Assembly (NCBI GenBank): GCA_002189035.1
Contig: NEEC01000247.1
Coordinates: 1-64,000 of the forward strand
Direction of reading: 5' to 3'
DNA length: 64,000 nt
DNA from: Utricularia gibba
Lineage: Eukaryota > Streptophyta > Magnoliopsida > Lamiales > Lentibulariaceae
Under the pieces are notes generated by a model. It did not search any database. It saw nothing but the letters and a program-made list of their open reading frames with translations, and was not told the origin of the DNA. Below, piece by piece: positions 50,901 to 63,890 of this stretch; position 1 is the first letter of the stretch, and the number at the start of each line of letters is the position of its first letter. The position numbers were made by a program, and so were the translations under genes.

Positions 50901-53771
50901 AGCTGCCGAAAACCCAACGTTAATAAATGGATCACTTTTTTTGCCGGGCTACAAATGACTATGGGCCCGAGTTCGACGACCTCCGGCCCGATCCTAGTGC
51001 CCCTCGAGAGCGCCTCCTCAAATATAAAGCTTGTGGTTGAGAAAACCATTTGGGGTGCTCATGACATCCTAACTTCAATAAATGCATCACGATTTTTCGA
51101 ATAGGACCCGATTGGGCTCAGGAGTCGAACCGAACCTTGGGTCCGGATGAACTTCCCAACGAAAGCACCCAACCAAAAACGACAAGCTTTTCCTTCAGAA
51201 ACCATGTAGGCAGCTGCCGAAAACCCAACGTTAATAAATGGATCACTTTTTTTGCCGGGCTACAAATGACTATGGGCCCGAGCCCGACCCGACCTCCGGC
51301 CCGATCCTGGTGCCCCTCGAGAGCGCCTCCTCAAATATAAAGCTTGTGGATGAGAAAACCATTTGGGGTGCTCATGACATCCTAACTTCAAAAAATGCAT
51401 CACGATTTTCGTCGAATAGGACCCGATTGGGCTCAGGAGTCGAACCGAACCTTGGGTCCGGATGAACTTCCCAAAAAGCACCCACCAAAAACGACAAGCT
51501 TTTCCTTCAGAAACCATGTAGGCAGCTGCCGAAAACCCAACGTTAATAAATGGATCACTTTTTTTGCCGGGCTACAAATGACTATGGGCCCGAGCCCGAC
51601 GACCTCCGGCCCGATCCTAGTGCCCCTCGAGAGCGCCTCCTCAAATAAAAGCTGTGGTTGAGAAAACCATTTGGGGTGCTCATGACATCCTAACTTCAAT
51701 AAATGCATCACGATTTTCGTCGAATAGGACCCGATTGGGCTCAGGAGTCGAACCGAACCTTGGGTCCGGATGAACTTCCCAACGAAAGCACCCACCCAAA
51801 AACGACAAGCTTTTCCTTCAGAAACCATGTAGGCAGCTGCCGAAAACCCAACGTTAATAAATGGATCACTTTTTTTGCCGGGCTACAAATGACTATGGGC
51901 CGAGCCCGACCGACCTCCGGCCCGATCCTGGTGCCCCTCGAGAGCGCCTCCTCAAATATAAAGCTTGTGGATGAAAACCATTTGGGGTGCTCATGACATC
52001 CTAACTTCAATAAATGCATCACGATTTTCGTCGAATAGGACCCGATTGGGCTCAGGAGTCGAACGAACCTTGGGTCCGGATGAACTTCCCAACGAAAGCA
52101 CCCACCCAAAAACGACAAGCTTTTCCTTCAGAAACAATGTAGGCAGCTGCCGAAAACCCAACGTTAATAAATGGATCACTTTTTTGCCGGGCTACAAATG
52201 ACTATGGGCCCGAGCCCGACCCGACCTCCGGCCCGATCCTGGTGCCCCTCGAGAGCGCCTCCTCAAATATAAAGCTTGTGAGAAAACCATTTGGGGTGCT
52301 CATGACATCCTAACTTCAAAAATGCATCACGATTTTCGTCGAATAGGACCCGATTGGGCTCAGGAGTCGAACCGAACCTTGGGTCCGGACGAATTCCCAA
52401 CGAAAGCACCCACCCAAAAACGACAAGCTTTTCCTTCAGAAACCATGTAGGCAGCTGCCGAAAACCCAACGTTAATAAATGGATCACTTTTTTTGCCGGG
52501 CTACAAATGACTATGGGCCCGAGTGACCTCCGGCCCGATCCTAGTGCCCCTCGAGAGCGCCTCCTCAAATAAAAAGCTTGTGGTGAGAAAACCATTTGGG
52601 GTGCTCATGACATCCTAACTTCAATAAATGCATCACGATTTTCGTCGAATAGGACCCGATTGGGCTCAGGAGTCGAACCGAACCTTGGGTCCGGACGAAC
52701 TTCCCAACGAAAGCACCCACCCAAAAACGACAAGCTTTTCCTTCAGAAACCATGTAGGCAGCTGCCGAAAACCCAACGTTAATAAATGGATCACTTTTTT
52801 TTGCCGGGCTACAAATGACTATGGGCCCGAGCCCGACCGACCTCCGGCCGATCCTGGTGCCCCTCGAGAGCGCCTCCTCAAATAAAAGCTTGTGGTTGAG
52901 AAAACCATTTGGGGTGCTCATGACATCCTAACTTCAAAAAAATGCATCACGATTTTCGTCGAATAGGACCCGATTGGGCTCAGGAGTCGAACCGAACCTT
53001 GGGTCCGGACGAACTTCCCAACGAAAGCACCCACCCAAAAACGACAAGCTTTTCCTTTAGAAACCATGTAGGCAGCTGCCGAAAACCCAACGTTAATAAA
53101 TGGATCACTTTTTTGCCGGGCTACAAATGACTATGGGCCCGAGCCCGACCGACCTCCGGCCCGATCCTGTGCCCCTCGAGAGCGCCTCCTCAAATATAAA
53201 GCTTGTGGATGAGAAAACCATTTGGGGGTGCTCATGACATCCTAACTTCAAAAATGCATCACGATTTTCGTCGAATAGGACCCGATTGGGCTCAGGAGTC
53301 GAACGAACCTTGGGTCCCTTCCCAACGAAAGCACCCACCCAAAAACGACAAGCTTTTCCTTCAGAAACAATGTAGGCAGCTGCCGAAAACCCAACGTTAA
53401 TAAATGGATCACTTTTTTTGCCGGGCTACAAATGACTATGGGCCCGAGTTCGACCCGACCTCCGGCCGATCCTAGTGCCCCTCGAGAGCGCCTCCTCAAA
53501 TAAAAGCATGTGGTTGAGAAAACCATTTGGGGTGCTCATGACATCCTAACTTCAAAAAATGCATCACGATTTTCGTTGAATAGGACCCGATTGGGCGCAG
53601 GAGTCGAACCGAACCTTGGGTCCGGATGAACTTCCCAACGAAAGCACCCACCCAAAAACGACAAGCTTTTCCTTCAGAAACAATGTAGGCAGCTGCCGAA
53701 AACCCAACGTTAATAAATGGATCACTTTTTTGCCGGGCTACAAATGACTATGGGCCCGAGCCCGACCCGAC

Positions 53772-53998
53772 CTCCAGCCCGATCCTGGTGCCCCTCGAGA
53801 GCGCCTCCTCAAATATAAATCTTGTGGATGAGAAAACCATTTGGGGTGCTCATGACATCCTAACTTCAAAAAAATGCATGTTGATTTTGTTGAATAGACC
53901 CGATTGGCTCAGGAGTCGAACCGAACCTTGTGTCCGGATGAAACTTCCCAATGAAAGCACCAACCAAAAACGACAAGCTTTTCCTTCAGAAACCATGT
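53772..53998 (+). repeat. Twin tract 1 (shares private variants with 63650-63890)
   Basis: From the end of one monomer into the next it carries three variants that I saw otherwise only at the second tract: CTCCAGCCCG, GCATGTTGATTT and CCTTGTGTCCGG. It also has the ATCTTGTGG end and CAATGAAAGCACCAA, which other domain III copies share. Confidence 0.7.
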
Positions 53999-56900
53999 AA
54001 GCAGCTGCCGAAAACCCAACGTTAATAAATGGATCACTTTTTTTCCCGGGCTACAAATGACTATGGGCCCGAGCCCGACCTGACCTCCGGCCGATCCTGG
54101 TGCCCCTCGAGAGCCCTCCTCAAATATAAAGCTTGTGGATGAGAAAACCATTTGGGGTGCTCATGACATCCTAACTTCAATAAATGCATCACGATTTTCG
54201 TCAAATAGACCTGATTTGGCTCAGGAGTCGAAAAACTTGGGTCTGGACGAAGTTCCCAACGAAGCACCCACCCAAAAAAGACAAGCTTTTCCTTCAGAAA
54301 CAATGTAGGCAGCTGCCGAAAACCCAACGTTAATAAATGGATCACTTTTTTTGCCGGGCTACAAATGACTATGGGCCCGATTCGACAAGACCTCCGGCCG
54401 ATCCTAGTGCCCCTCGAGAGCGCCTCCTCAAATAAAAAGTATGTGGTTGGAAAACCATTTGGGGTGCTCATGACATCCTAACTTCAATAAATGCATCACG
54501 ATTTTCGTTGAATAGGACCCGATTGGGCGCAGGAGTCGAACCGAACCTTGGGTCCGGATGAACTTCCCAACGAAAGCACCCACCAAAAACGACAAGCTTT
54601 TCCTTCAGAAACAATGTAGGCAGCTGCCGAAAACCCAACGTTAATAAATGGATCACTTTTTTTGCCGGGCTACAAATGACTATGGGCCCGAGCCCGACCC
54701 GACCTCCGGCCCGATCCTGGTGCCCCTCGAGCGCCTCCTCAAATATAAATCTTGTGGATGAGAAAGCCATTTGGGGTGCTCATGACATCCTAACTTCAAA
54801 AAATGCATGGATTTTCGTTGAATAGGACCCGATTGGGCTCAGGAGTCGAACCGAACCTTGTCCGGATGAACTTCCCAATGAAAGCACCAAACCAAAAACG
54901 ACAAGCTTTTCCTTCAGAAACCATGTAAGCAGCTGCCGAAAACCCAACGTTAATAAATGGATCACTTTTTTTCCGGGCTACAAATGACTATGGGCCCGAG
55001 CCCGACCGACCTCCGGCCCGATCCTGGTGCCCCTCGAGAGCGCCTCCTCAAATATAAAGCTTGTGGATGAGAAAACCATTTGGGGTGCTCATGACATCCT
55101 AACTTCAATAAATGCATCACGATTTTCGTCAAATAGACCGATTGGCTCAGGAGTCGAACGAAACTTGGGTCGGACGAAGTTCCAACGAAGCACCCACCCA
55201 AAAAAGACAAGCTTTTCCTTCAGAAACAATGTAGGCAGCTGCCGAAAAACCCAACGTTAATAAATGGATCACTTTTTTTGCCGGGCTACAAATGACTATG
55301 GGCCCGATTTCGACAAGACCTCCGGCCGATCCTAGTGCCCTCGAGAGCGCCTCCTCAAATAAAAAAGTGGTTGAAACCATTTGGGTGCTCATGACATCCT
55401 AACTTCAATAAATGCATCACGATTTTCGTTGAATAGGACCCGATTGGGCGCAGGAGTCGAACCGAACCTTGGGTCCGGATGAACTTCCCAACGAAAGCAC
55501 CCACCAAAAAACGACAAGCTTTTCCTTCAGAAACAATGTAGCAGCTGCCGAAAACCCAACGTTAATAAATGGATCACTTTTTTTGCCGGGCTACAAATGA
55601 CTATGGCCCGATTTCGACAAGACCTCCGGCCCGATCCTAGTGCCCCTCGAGAGCGCCTCCTCAAATATAAAGCTTGTGGATGAGAAACCATTTGGGGTGC
55701 TCATGACATCCTAACTTCAATAAATGCATCACGATTTTCGTTGAATAGGACCCGATTGGGCTCAGGAGTCGAACCGAACCTTGGGTCCGGATGAACTTCC
55801 CAACGAAAGCACCCACCCAAAAACGACAAGCTTTTCCTTCAGAAACAATGTAGGCAGCTGCCGAAAACCCAACGTTAATAAATGGATCACTTTTTTTTGC
55901 CGGGCTACAAATGACTATGGGCCCGAGCCCGACCCGACCTCCGGCCCGATCCTGGTGCCCCTCGAGAGCGCCTCCTCAAATATAAAGCTTGTGGATGAGA
56001 AACCATTTGGGGTGCTCATGACATCCTAACTTCAAAAATGCATTTGATTTTCGTGAATAGGACCCGATTGGCTCAGGAGTCGAACCGAACCTTGGTTCGG
56101 ATGAACTTCCCAATGAAAGCACCAACCAAAAACGACAAGCTTTTCCTTCAGAAACCATGTAAGCAGCTGCCGAAAACCCAACGTTAATAAATGGATCACT
56201 TTTTTTCCCGGGCTACAAATGACTATGGGCCCGAGCCGACCGACCTCCGGCCCGATCCTGGTGCCCCTCGAGAGCCTCCTCAAATATAAAGCTTGTGGAT
56301 GAGAAAACCATTTGGGGTGCTCATGACATCCTAACTTCAATAAATGCATCACGATTTTCGTCAAATAGACCCGATTGGCTCAGGAGTCGAACCGAAACTT
56401 GGGTCGGACGAAGTTCCCAACGAAGCACCCACCCAAAAAAGACAAGCTTTTCCTTCAGAAACAATGTAGGCAGCTGCCGAAAACCCAACGTTAATAAATG
56501 GATCACTTTTTTTGCCGGGCTACAAATGACTATGGGCCCGATTTCGACAAGACCTCCGGCCGATCCTAGTGCCCCTCGAGAGCGCCTCCTCAAATAAAAA
56601 GTATGTGGTTGGAAAACCATTTGGGGTGCTCATGACATCCTAACTTCAATAAATGCATCACGATTTTCGTTGAATAGGACCCGATTGGGCTCAGGAGTCG
56701 AACCGAACCTTGGGTCCGGATGAACTTCCCAACGAAAGCACCCACCCAAAAACGACAAGCTTTTCCTTCAGAAACAATGTAGCAGCTGCCGAAAACCCAA
56801 CGTTAATAAATGGATCACTTTTTTGCCGGGCTACAAATGACTATGGGCCCGACCTCCGGCCGATCCTGGTGCCCCTCGAGAGCGCCTCCTCAAATATAAA

Positions 56901-57820
56901 GTTGTGGATGGAAAACCATTTGGGGTGCTCATGACATCCTAACTTCAATAAATGCATCACGATTTTCGTTGAATAGGACCCGATTGGGCAGGAGTCGAAC
57001 CGAACCTTGGGTCCGGATGAACTTCCCAACGAAAGCACCCACCCAAAAACGACAAGCTTTTCCTTCAGAAACAATAGGCAGCTGCCGAAAACCCAACGTT
57101 AATAAATGGATCACTTTTTTTGCCGGGCTACAAATGACTATGGGCCCGACGCGACCTCCGGCCGATCCTGTGCCCCTCGAGAGCGCCTCCTCAAATATAA
57201 AGCTTTGGATGAGAAAACCATTTGGGGTGCTCATGACATCCTAACTTCAAAAAATGCATCACGATTTTCGTGAATAGGACCCGATTGGGCTCAGGAGTCG
57301 AACCGAACCTTGGGTCGGATGAACTTCCCAACGAAAGCACCAAAAAAACGACAAGCTTTTCCTTCAGAAACAATGTAGGCAGCTGCCGAAAACCCAACGT
57401 TAATAAATGGATCACTTTTTTTGGCTACAAATGACTATGGGCCCGAGCCGACCGACCTCCGGCCCGATCCTGGTGCCCTCGAGAGCGCCTCCTCAAATAT
57501 AAAGCTTGTGGATGAAAACCATTTGGGGTGCTCATGACATCCTAACTTCAAAAAATGCACGATTTTCGTCAATAGGACCGATTGGCTCAGGAGTCGAAAC
57601 GAACCTTGGGTCCGGATGAACTTCCCAACGAAAGCACCCACCCAAAAAACGACAAGCTTTTCCTTCAGAAACCATGTAGGCAGCTGCCGAAAACCCAACG
57701 TTAATTAATGGATCACTTTTTTTGCCGGGCTACAAATGACTATGGGCCCGAGTTCGATAGACCTCCGGCCGATCCTAGTGCCCCTCGAGAGCGCCTCCTC
57801 AAATAAAGCTGGTGAGAAAA

Positions 57821-58753
57821 CCATTTGGGTGCTCATGACATCCTAACTTCAATAAATGCATCACGATTTTCGTTGAATAGGACCCGATTGGGCGCAGGAG
57901 TCGAACCGAACCTTGGGTCCGGATGAACTTCCCAACGAAAGCACCCACCCAAAAACGACAAGCTTTTCCTTCAGAAACAATGTAGGCAGCTGCCGAAAAC
58001 CCAACGTTAATAAATGGATCACTTTTTTTTGCCGGGCTACAAATGACTATGGGCCGAGCCCGACCGACCTCCGGCCCGATCCTGGTGCCCCTCGAGAGCG
58101 CCTCCTCAAATATAAAATCTTGTGGATGAGAAACCATTTGGGGTGCTCATGACATCCTAACTTCAAAAAATGCATGATTTTTGTTGAATAGGACCCGATT
58201 GGGCTCAGGAGTCGAACCGAACCTTGGGTCCGGATGAACTTCCCAATGAAAGCACCAAACCAAAAACGACAAGCTTTTCCTTCAGAAACATGTAAGCAGC
58301 TGCCGAAAACCCAACGTTAATAAATGGATCACTTTTTTTCCCGGGCTACAAATGACTATGGGCCCGAGCCCGACCTGACCTCCGGCCCGATCCTGGTGCC
58401 CCTCGAGAGCGCCTCCTCAAATATAAAGCTTGTGGATGAGAAAACCATTTGGGGTGCTCATGACATCCTAACTTCAATAAATGCATCACGATTTTCGTCG
58501 AATAGGACCGATTTGGCTCAGGAGTCGAACCGAAACTTGGGTCGGATGAACTTCCCAACGAAAGCACCCACCCAAAAAGACAAGCTTTTCCTTCAGAAAC
58601 AATGTAGGCAGCTGCCGAAAACCCAACGTTAATAAATGGATCACTTTTTTTGCCGGGCTACAAATGACTATGGGCCCGAGTTCGAAGACCTCCGGCCCGA
58701 TCCTAGTGCCCCTCGAGAGCGCCTCCTCAAATAAAAGCTTGTGGTTGAGAAAA
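57821..58753 (+). repeat. Trimeric higher-order unit 1 (a-b-c, 933 bp)
   Basis: Monomers a (57821-58133), b (58134-58444) and c (58445-58753). Type a carries GGGCGCAGG and an ATCTTGTGGATGAG end. Type b carries the AAAAAATGCATG variant, CAATGAAAGCACCAA and GTAAGCAG. Type c carries GGACCGATTTGGCTCAGG, CCGAAACTTGGGTCGG and GAGTTCGAAGACC. Confidence 0.85.
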
Positions 58754-59679
58754 CCATTTGGGGTGCTCATGACATCCTAACTTCAATAAATGCATCACGA
58801 TTTTCGTTGAATAGGACCCGATTGGGCGCAGGAGTCGAACCGAACCTTGGGTCCGGATGAACTTCCCAACGAAAGCACCCACCCAAAAACGACAAGCTTT
58901 TCCTTCAGAAAAATGTAGGCAGCTGCCGAAAACCCAACGTTAATAAATGGATCACTTTTTTTGCCGGGCTACAAATGACTATGGGCCCGAGCCCGACCCG
59001 ACCTCCGGCCCGATCCTGGTGCCCTCGAGAGCGCCTCCTCAAATATAAATCTTGTGGATGAGAAACCATTTGGGGTGCTCATGACATCCTAACTTCAAAA
59101 AAATGCATGATTTTTGTTGAATAGGACCCGATTGGGCTCAGGAGTCGAACCGAACCTTGGTCCGGATGAACTTCCCAACGAAAGCACCACCCAAAAACGA
59201 CAAGCTTTTCCTTCAGAAACATGTAAGCAGCTGCCGAAAACCCAACGTTAATAAATGGATCACTTTTTTTCCCGGGCTACAAATGACTATGGGCCCGAGC
59301 CCGACCGACCTCCGGCCCGATCCTGGTGCCCCTCGAGAGCGCCTCCTCAAATATAAAGCTTGTGGATGAGAAAACCATTTGGGGTGCTCATGACATCCTA
59401 ACTTCAATAAATGCATCACGATTTTCGTCAAATAGACCGATTTGGCTCAGGAGTCGAACGAAACTTGGGTGGACGAAGTTCCCAACGAGCACCCACCCAA
59501 AAAAGACAAGCTTTTCCTTCAGAAACCATGTAGCAGCTGCCGAAAACCCAACGTTAATAAATGGATCACTTTTTTGCCGGGCTACAAATGACTATGGGCC
59601 CGAGTTCGATATGACCTCCGGCCCGATCCTAGTGCCCCTCGAGAGCGCCTCCTCAAATAAAAGCATGTGGTTGAGAAAA
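58754..59679 (+). repeat. Trimeric higher-order unit 2 (a-b-c, 926 bp)
   Basis: Monomers a (58754-59065), b (59066-59374) and c (59375-59679). The order and markers match unit 1. Its b member keeps ACGAAAGCACCACCC instead of the CAATGAAAGCACCAA form. Its c member has the most decayed X half: CGTCAAATAGACC, AACTTGGGTGGACGAAG and AAAAAAGACAAGC. Confidence 0.85.
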
Positions 59680-60609
59680 CCATTTGGGGTGCTCATGACA
59701 TCCTAACTTCAATAAATGCATCACGATTTTCGTTGAATAGGACCCGATTGGGCGCAGGAGTCGAACCGAACCTTGGGTCCGGATGAACTTCCCAACGAAA
59801 GCACCCACCCAAAAACGACAAGCTTTTCCTTCAGAAACAATGTAGGCAGCTGCCGAAAACCCAACGTTAATAAATGGATCACTTTTTTTGCCGGGCTACA
59901 AATGACTATGGGCCCGAGCCCGACCCGACCTCCGGCCCGATCCTGGTGCCCCTCGAGAGCGCCTCCTCAAATATAAATCTTGTGGATGAGAAACCATTTG
60001 GGGTGCTCATGACATCCTAACTTCAAAAAATGCATCACGATTTTTTGTTGAATAGGACCCGATTGGGCTCAGGAGTCGAACCGAACCTTGGTCCGGATGA
60101 ACTTCCCAATGAAAGCACCAACCAAAAACGACAAGCTTTTCCTTCAGAAACCATGTAAGCAGCTGCCGAAAACCCAACGTTAATAAATGGATCACTTTTT
60201 TTCCCGGGCTACAAATGACTATGGGCCCGAGCCGACCTGACCTCCGGCCCGATCCTGGTGCCCCTCGAGAGCGCCTCCTCAAATAAAAGCTTGTGGATGA
60301 GAAACCATTTGGGGTGCTCATGACATCCTAACTTCAATAAATGCATCACGATTTTCGTCGAATAGACCGATTGGCTCAGGAGTCGAACCGAAACTTGGGT
60401 TGGACGAACTTCCCAACGAAAGCACCCACCAAAAAAAGACAAGCTTTTCCTTCAGAAACAATGTAGGCAGCTGCCGAAAACCCAACGTTAATAAATGGAT
60501 CACTTTTTTGCCGGGCTACAAATGACTATGGGCCCGAGTCGAAGACCTCCGGCCCGATCCTAGTGCCCCTCGAGAGCGCCTCCTCAAATAAAAAATGTGG
60601 TTGAGAAAA
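59680..60609 (+). repeat. Trimeric higher-order unit 3 (a-b-c, 930 bp)
   Basis: Monomers a (59680-59993), b (59994-60304) and c (60305-60609). All three types carry their expected markers: GGGCGCAGG in a, CAATGAAAGCACCAA and GTAAGCAG in b, CCGAAACTTGGGTTGGACG in c. The CACGA bases missing from b of units 1 and 2 are present here, so b exists in at least two sub-forms. Confidence 0.85.
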
Positions 60610-61540
60610 CCATTTGGGGTGCTCATGACATCCTAACTTCAATAAATGCATCACGATTTTCGTTGAATAGGACCGATTGGGCGCAGGAGTCGAACCGAAC
60701 CTTGGGTCCGGATGAACTTCCCAACGAAAGCACCCACCCAAAAACGACAAGCTTTTCCTTCAGAAACAATGTAGGCAGCTGCCGAAAACCCAACGTTAAT
60801 AAATGGATCACTTTTTTTGCCGGGCTACAAATGACTATGGGCCCGAGCCCGACCCGACCTCCGGCCCGATCCTGGTGCCCCTCGAGAGCGCCTCCTCAAA
60901 TAAAAGCTTGTGGATGAGAAACCATTTGGGGTGCTCATGACATCCTAACTTCAAAAATGCATCACGATTTTTGTTGAATAGGACCCGATTGGGCTCAGGA
61001 GTCGAACCGAACCTTGGTCCGGATGAACTTCCCAATGAAAGCACCAACCAAAAACGACAAGCTTTTCCTTCAGAAACCATGTAAGCAGCTGCCGAAAACC
61101 CAACGTTAATAAATGGATCACTTTTTTTCCCGGGCTACAAATGACTATGGGCCCGAGCCCGACCGACCTCCGGCCCGATCCTGGTGCCCCTCGAGAGCGC
61201 CTCCTCAAATAAAGCTTGTGGATGAGAAACCATTTGGGGTGCTCATGACATCCTAACTTCAATAAATGCATCACGATTTTTCGAATAGGACCCGATTGGC
61301 TCAGGAGTCGAACCGAAACTTGGGTCGGATGAACTTCCCAACGAAAGCACCCACCCAAAAACGACAAGCTTTTCCTTCAGAAACAATGTAGGCAGCTGCC
61401 GAAAACCCAACGTTAATAAATGGATCACTTTTTTTGCCGGGCTACAAATGACTATGGGCCCGAGCCCGACCCGACCTCCGGCCCGATCCTGGTGCCCCTC
61501 GAGAGCGCCTCCTCAAATATAAAGCTTGTGGATGAGAAAA
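60610..61540 (+). repeat. Trimeric higher-order unit 4 (a-b-c', 931 bp)
   Basis: Monomers a (60610-60921), b (60922-61229) and c' (61230-61540). The third member has a type c X half (CCGAAACTTGGGTCGG), but its Y half reads GAGCCCGACCCGACC with CCTGGTG and an ATATAAAGCTTG end, as in type a or class B. It is therefore a recombinant monomer and marks where the regular trimer register begins to break. Confidence 0.8.
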
Positions 61541-63649
61541 CCATTTGGGGTGCTCATGACATCCTAACTTCAAAAAATGCATCACGATTTTCGTTGAATA
61601 GGACCCGATTGGGCTCAGGAGTCGAACCGAACCTTGGTCCGGATGAACTTCCCAACGAAAGCACCCAAAAACGACAAGCTTTTCCTTCAGAAACCATGTA
61701 GGCAGCTGCCGAAAACCCAACGTTAATAAATGGATCACTTTTTTTTCCCGGGCTACAAATGACTATGGGCCCGAGCCCGAAGACCTCCGGCCCGATCCTG
61801 GTGCCCCTCGAGAGCGCCTCCTCAAATATAAAGCTTGTGGATGAGAAAACCATTTGGGGTGCTCATGACATCCTAACTTCAATAAATGCATCACGATTTT
61901 CGTGAATAGGACCGATTGGGCTCAGGAGTCGAACCGAACCTTGGGTCCGGATGAACTTCCCAACGAAAGCACCCACCAAAAAAACGACAAGCTTTTCCTT
62001 CAGAAACAATGTAGGCAGCTGCCGAAAACCCAACGTTAATAAATGGATCACTTTTTTTGCCGGGCTACAAATGACTATGGGCCCGATTTCGACCGACCTC
62101 CGGCCGATCCTAGTGCCCCTCGAGAGCGCCTCCTCAAATATAAAGCTTGTGGATGAGAAACCATTTGGGGTGCTCATGACATCCTAACTTCAATAAATGC
62201 ATCACGATTTTCGTTGAATAGGACCCGATTGGGCGCAGGAGTCGAACCGAACCTTGGGTCCGGATGAACTTCCCAACGAAAGCACCCACCCAAAAACGAC
62301 AAGCTTTTCCTTCAGAAACAATGTAGGCAGCTGCCGAAAACCCAACGTTAATAAATGGATCACTTTTTTTGCCGGGCTACAAATGACTATGGGCCCGAGC
62401 CCGACCCGACCTCCGGCCCGATCCTGGTGCCCCTCGAGAGCGCCTCCTCAAATATAAAGTTGTGGATGAGAAACCATTTGGGTGCTCATGACATCCTAAC
62501 TTCAAAAAATGCATCACGATTTTTTGAATAGGACCCGATTGGGCTCAGGAGTCGAACCGAACCTTGGGTCCGGATGAACTTCCCAACGAAAGCACCCCCA
62601 AAAACGACAAGCTTTTCCTTCAGAAACATGTAAGCAGCTGCCGAAAACCCAACGTTAATAAATGGATCACTTTTTTTCCGGGCTACAAATGACTATGGGC
62701 CCGAGCCCGACCGACCTCCGGCCCGATCCTGGTGCCCCTCGAGAGCGCCTCCTCAAATATAAAGCTTGTGGATGAGAAAACCATTTGGGGTGCTCATGAC
62801 ATCCTAACTTCAATAAATGCATCACGATTTTCGTCGAATAGGACCCGATTGGCTCAGGAGTCGAACCGAACCTTGGGTCGGATGAACTTCCCAACGAAAG
62901 CACCCACCCAAAAAAGACAAGCTTTTCCTTCAGAAACAATGTAGGCAGCTGCCGAAAACCCAACGTTAATAAATGGATCACTTTTTTTGCCGGGCTACAA
63001 ATGACTATGGGCCCGAGCCCGACCCGACCTCCGGCCCGATCCTGGTGCCCCTCGAGAGCGCCTCCTCAAATATAAAGCTTGTGGATGAGAAACCATTTGG
63101 GGTGCTCATGACATCCTAACTTCAATAAATGCATCACGATTTTCGTTGAATAGGACCCGATTGGGCTCAGGAGTCGAACCGAACCTTGGGTCCGGATGAA
63201 CTTCCCAACGAAAGCACCAACCAAAACGACAAGCTTTTCCTTCAGAAACAATGTAAGCAGCTGCCGAAAACCCAACGTTAATAAATGGATCACTTTTTTC
63301 CCGGGCTACAAATGACTATGGGCCCGAGCCCGACGACCTCCGGCCCGATCCTGGTGCCCCTCGAGAGCCCTCCTCAAATATAAAGCTTGTGGATGAGAAA
63401 ACCATTTGGGTGCTCATGACATCCTAACTTCAATAAATGCATCACGATTTTCGTTCGAATAGGACCGATTTGGCTCAGGAGTCGAACCGAAACTTGGGTC
63501 GGATGAACTTCCCAACGAAAGCACCCACCCAAAAACGACAAGCTTTTCCTTCAGAAACAATGTAGGCAGCTGCCGAAAACCCAACGTTAATAAATGGATC
63601 ACTTTTTTTGCCGGGCTACAAATGACTATGGGCCCGAGCCCGACCCGAC

Positions 63650-63890
63650 CTCCAGCCCGATCCTGGTGCCCCTCGAGAGCGCCTCCTCAAATATAAATCT
63701 TGTGGATGAGAAACCATTTGGGGTGCTCATGACATCCTAACTTCAAAAAATGCATGTTGATTTTTGTTGAATAGGACCCGATTGGGCTCAGGAGTCGAAC
63801 CGAACCTTGTGTCCGGATGAACTTCCCAATGAAAGCACCAAACCAAAAACGACAAGCTTTTCCTTCAGAAACCATGTAAGCAGCTGCCGA
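63650..63890 (+). repeat. Twin tract 2 (shares private variants with 53772-53998)
   Basis: Carries the same CTCCAGCCCG, GCATGTTGATTT and CCTTGTGTCCGG variants, 9878 bases after the first tract measured between the CTCCAGCC words. The X half immediately before differs between the two sites (type a at 53.57 kb, type c-like at 63.41 kb), so the match begins inside the monomer. Confidence 0.7.

Larger units (their letters stand above)
33122..53594 (+). repeat. Array domain II: homogenised block lacking the GCGCAGG variant
   Basis: Reading every copy between about 34.7 and 53.3 kb (61 monomers plus one half-length unit), the X half carries GGCTCAGG or a deletion of it, never GCGCAGG, and almost always CGTCGAATAGG; the one CGTTGAATAGG I noted between 35 and 53 kb is near 40.75 kb. 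The GATTTCGACAAGACC segment of class A also disappears after about 33.6 kb and is replaced by GAGCCCGAC-type or shortened forms. Copies at 46-53 kb look the most uniform and closest to full length. CCTAGTG and CCTGGTG monomers still alternate with spacing of two or three. This suggests a more recent round of homogenisation than in the flanking domains. The borders are defined by one marker and are approximate as biological limits. Confidence 0.75.

Noticed and set aside
53575-53610. Resemblance of TTGGGCGCAGGAGT to part of the 5S rRNA gene internal promoter
   Set aside because: Only about seven consecutive bases agree, and the rest of the 5S gene, including its ends and the other promoter boxes, is absent. 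This is not a 5S rDNA array.
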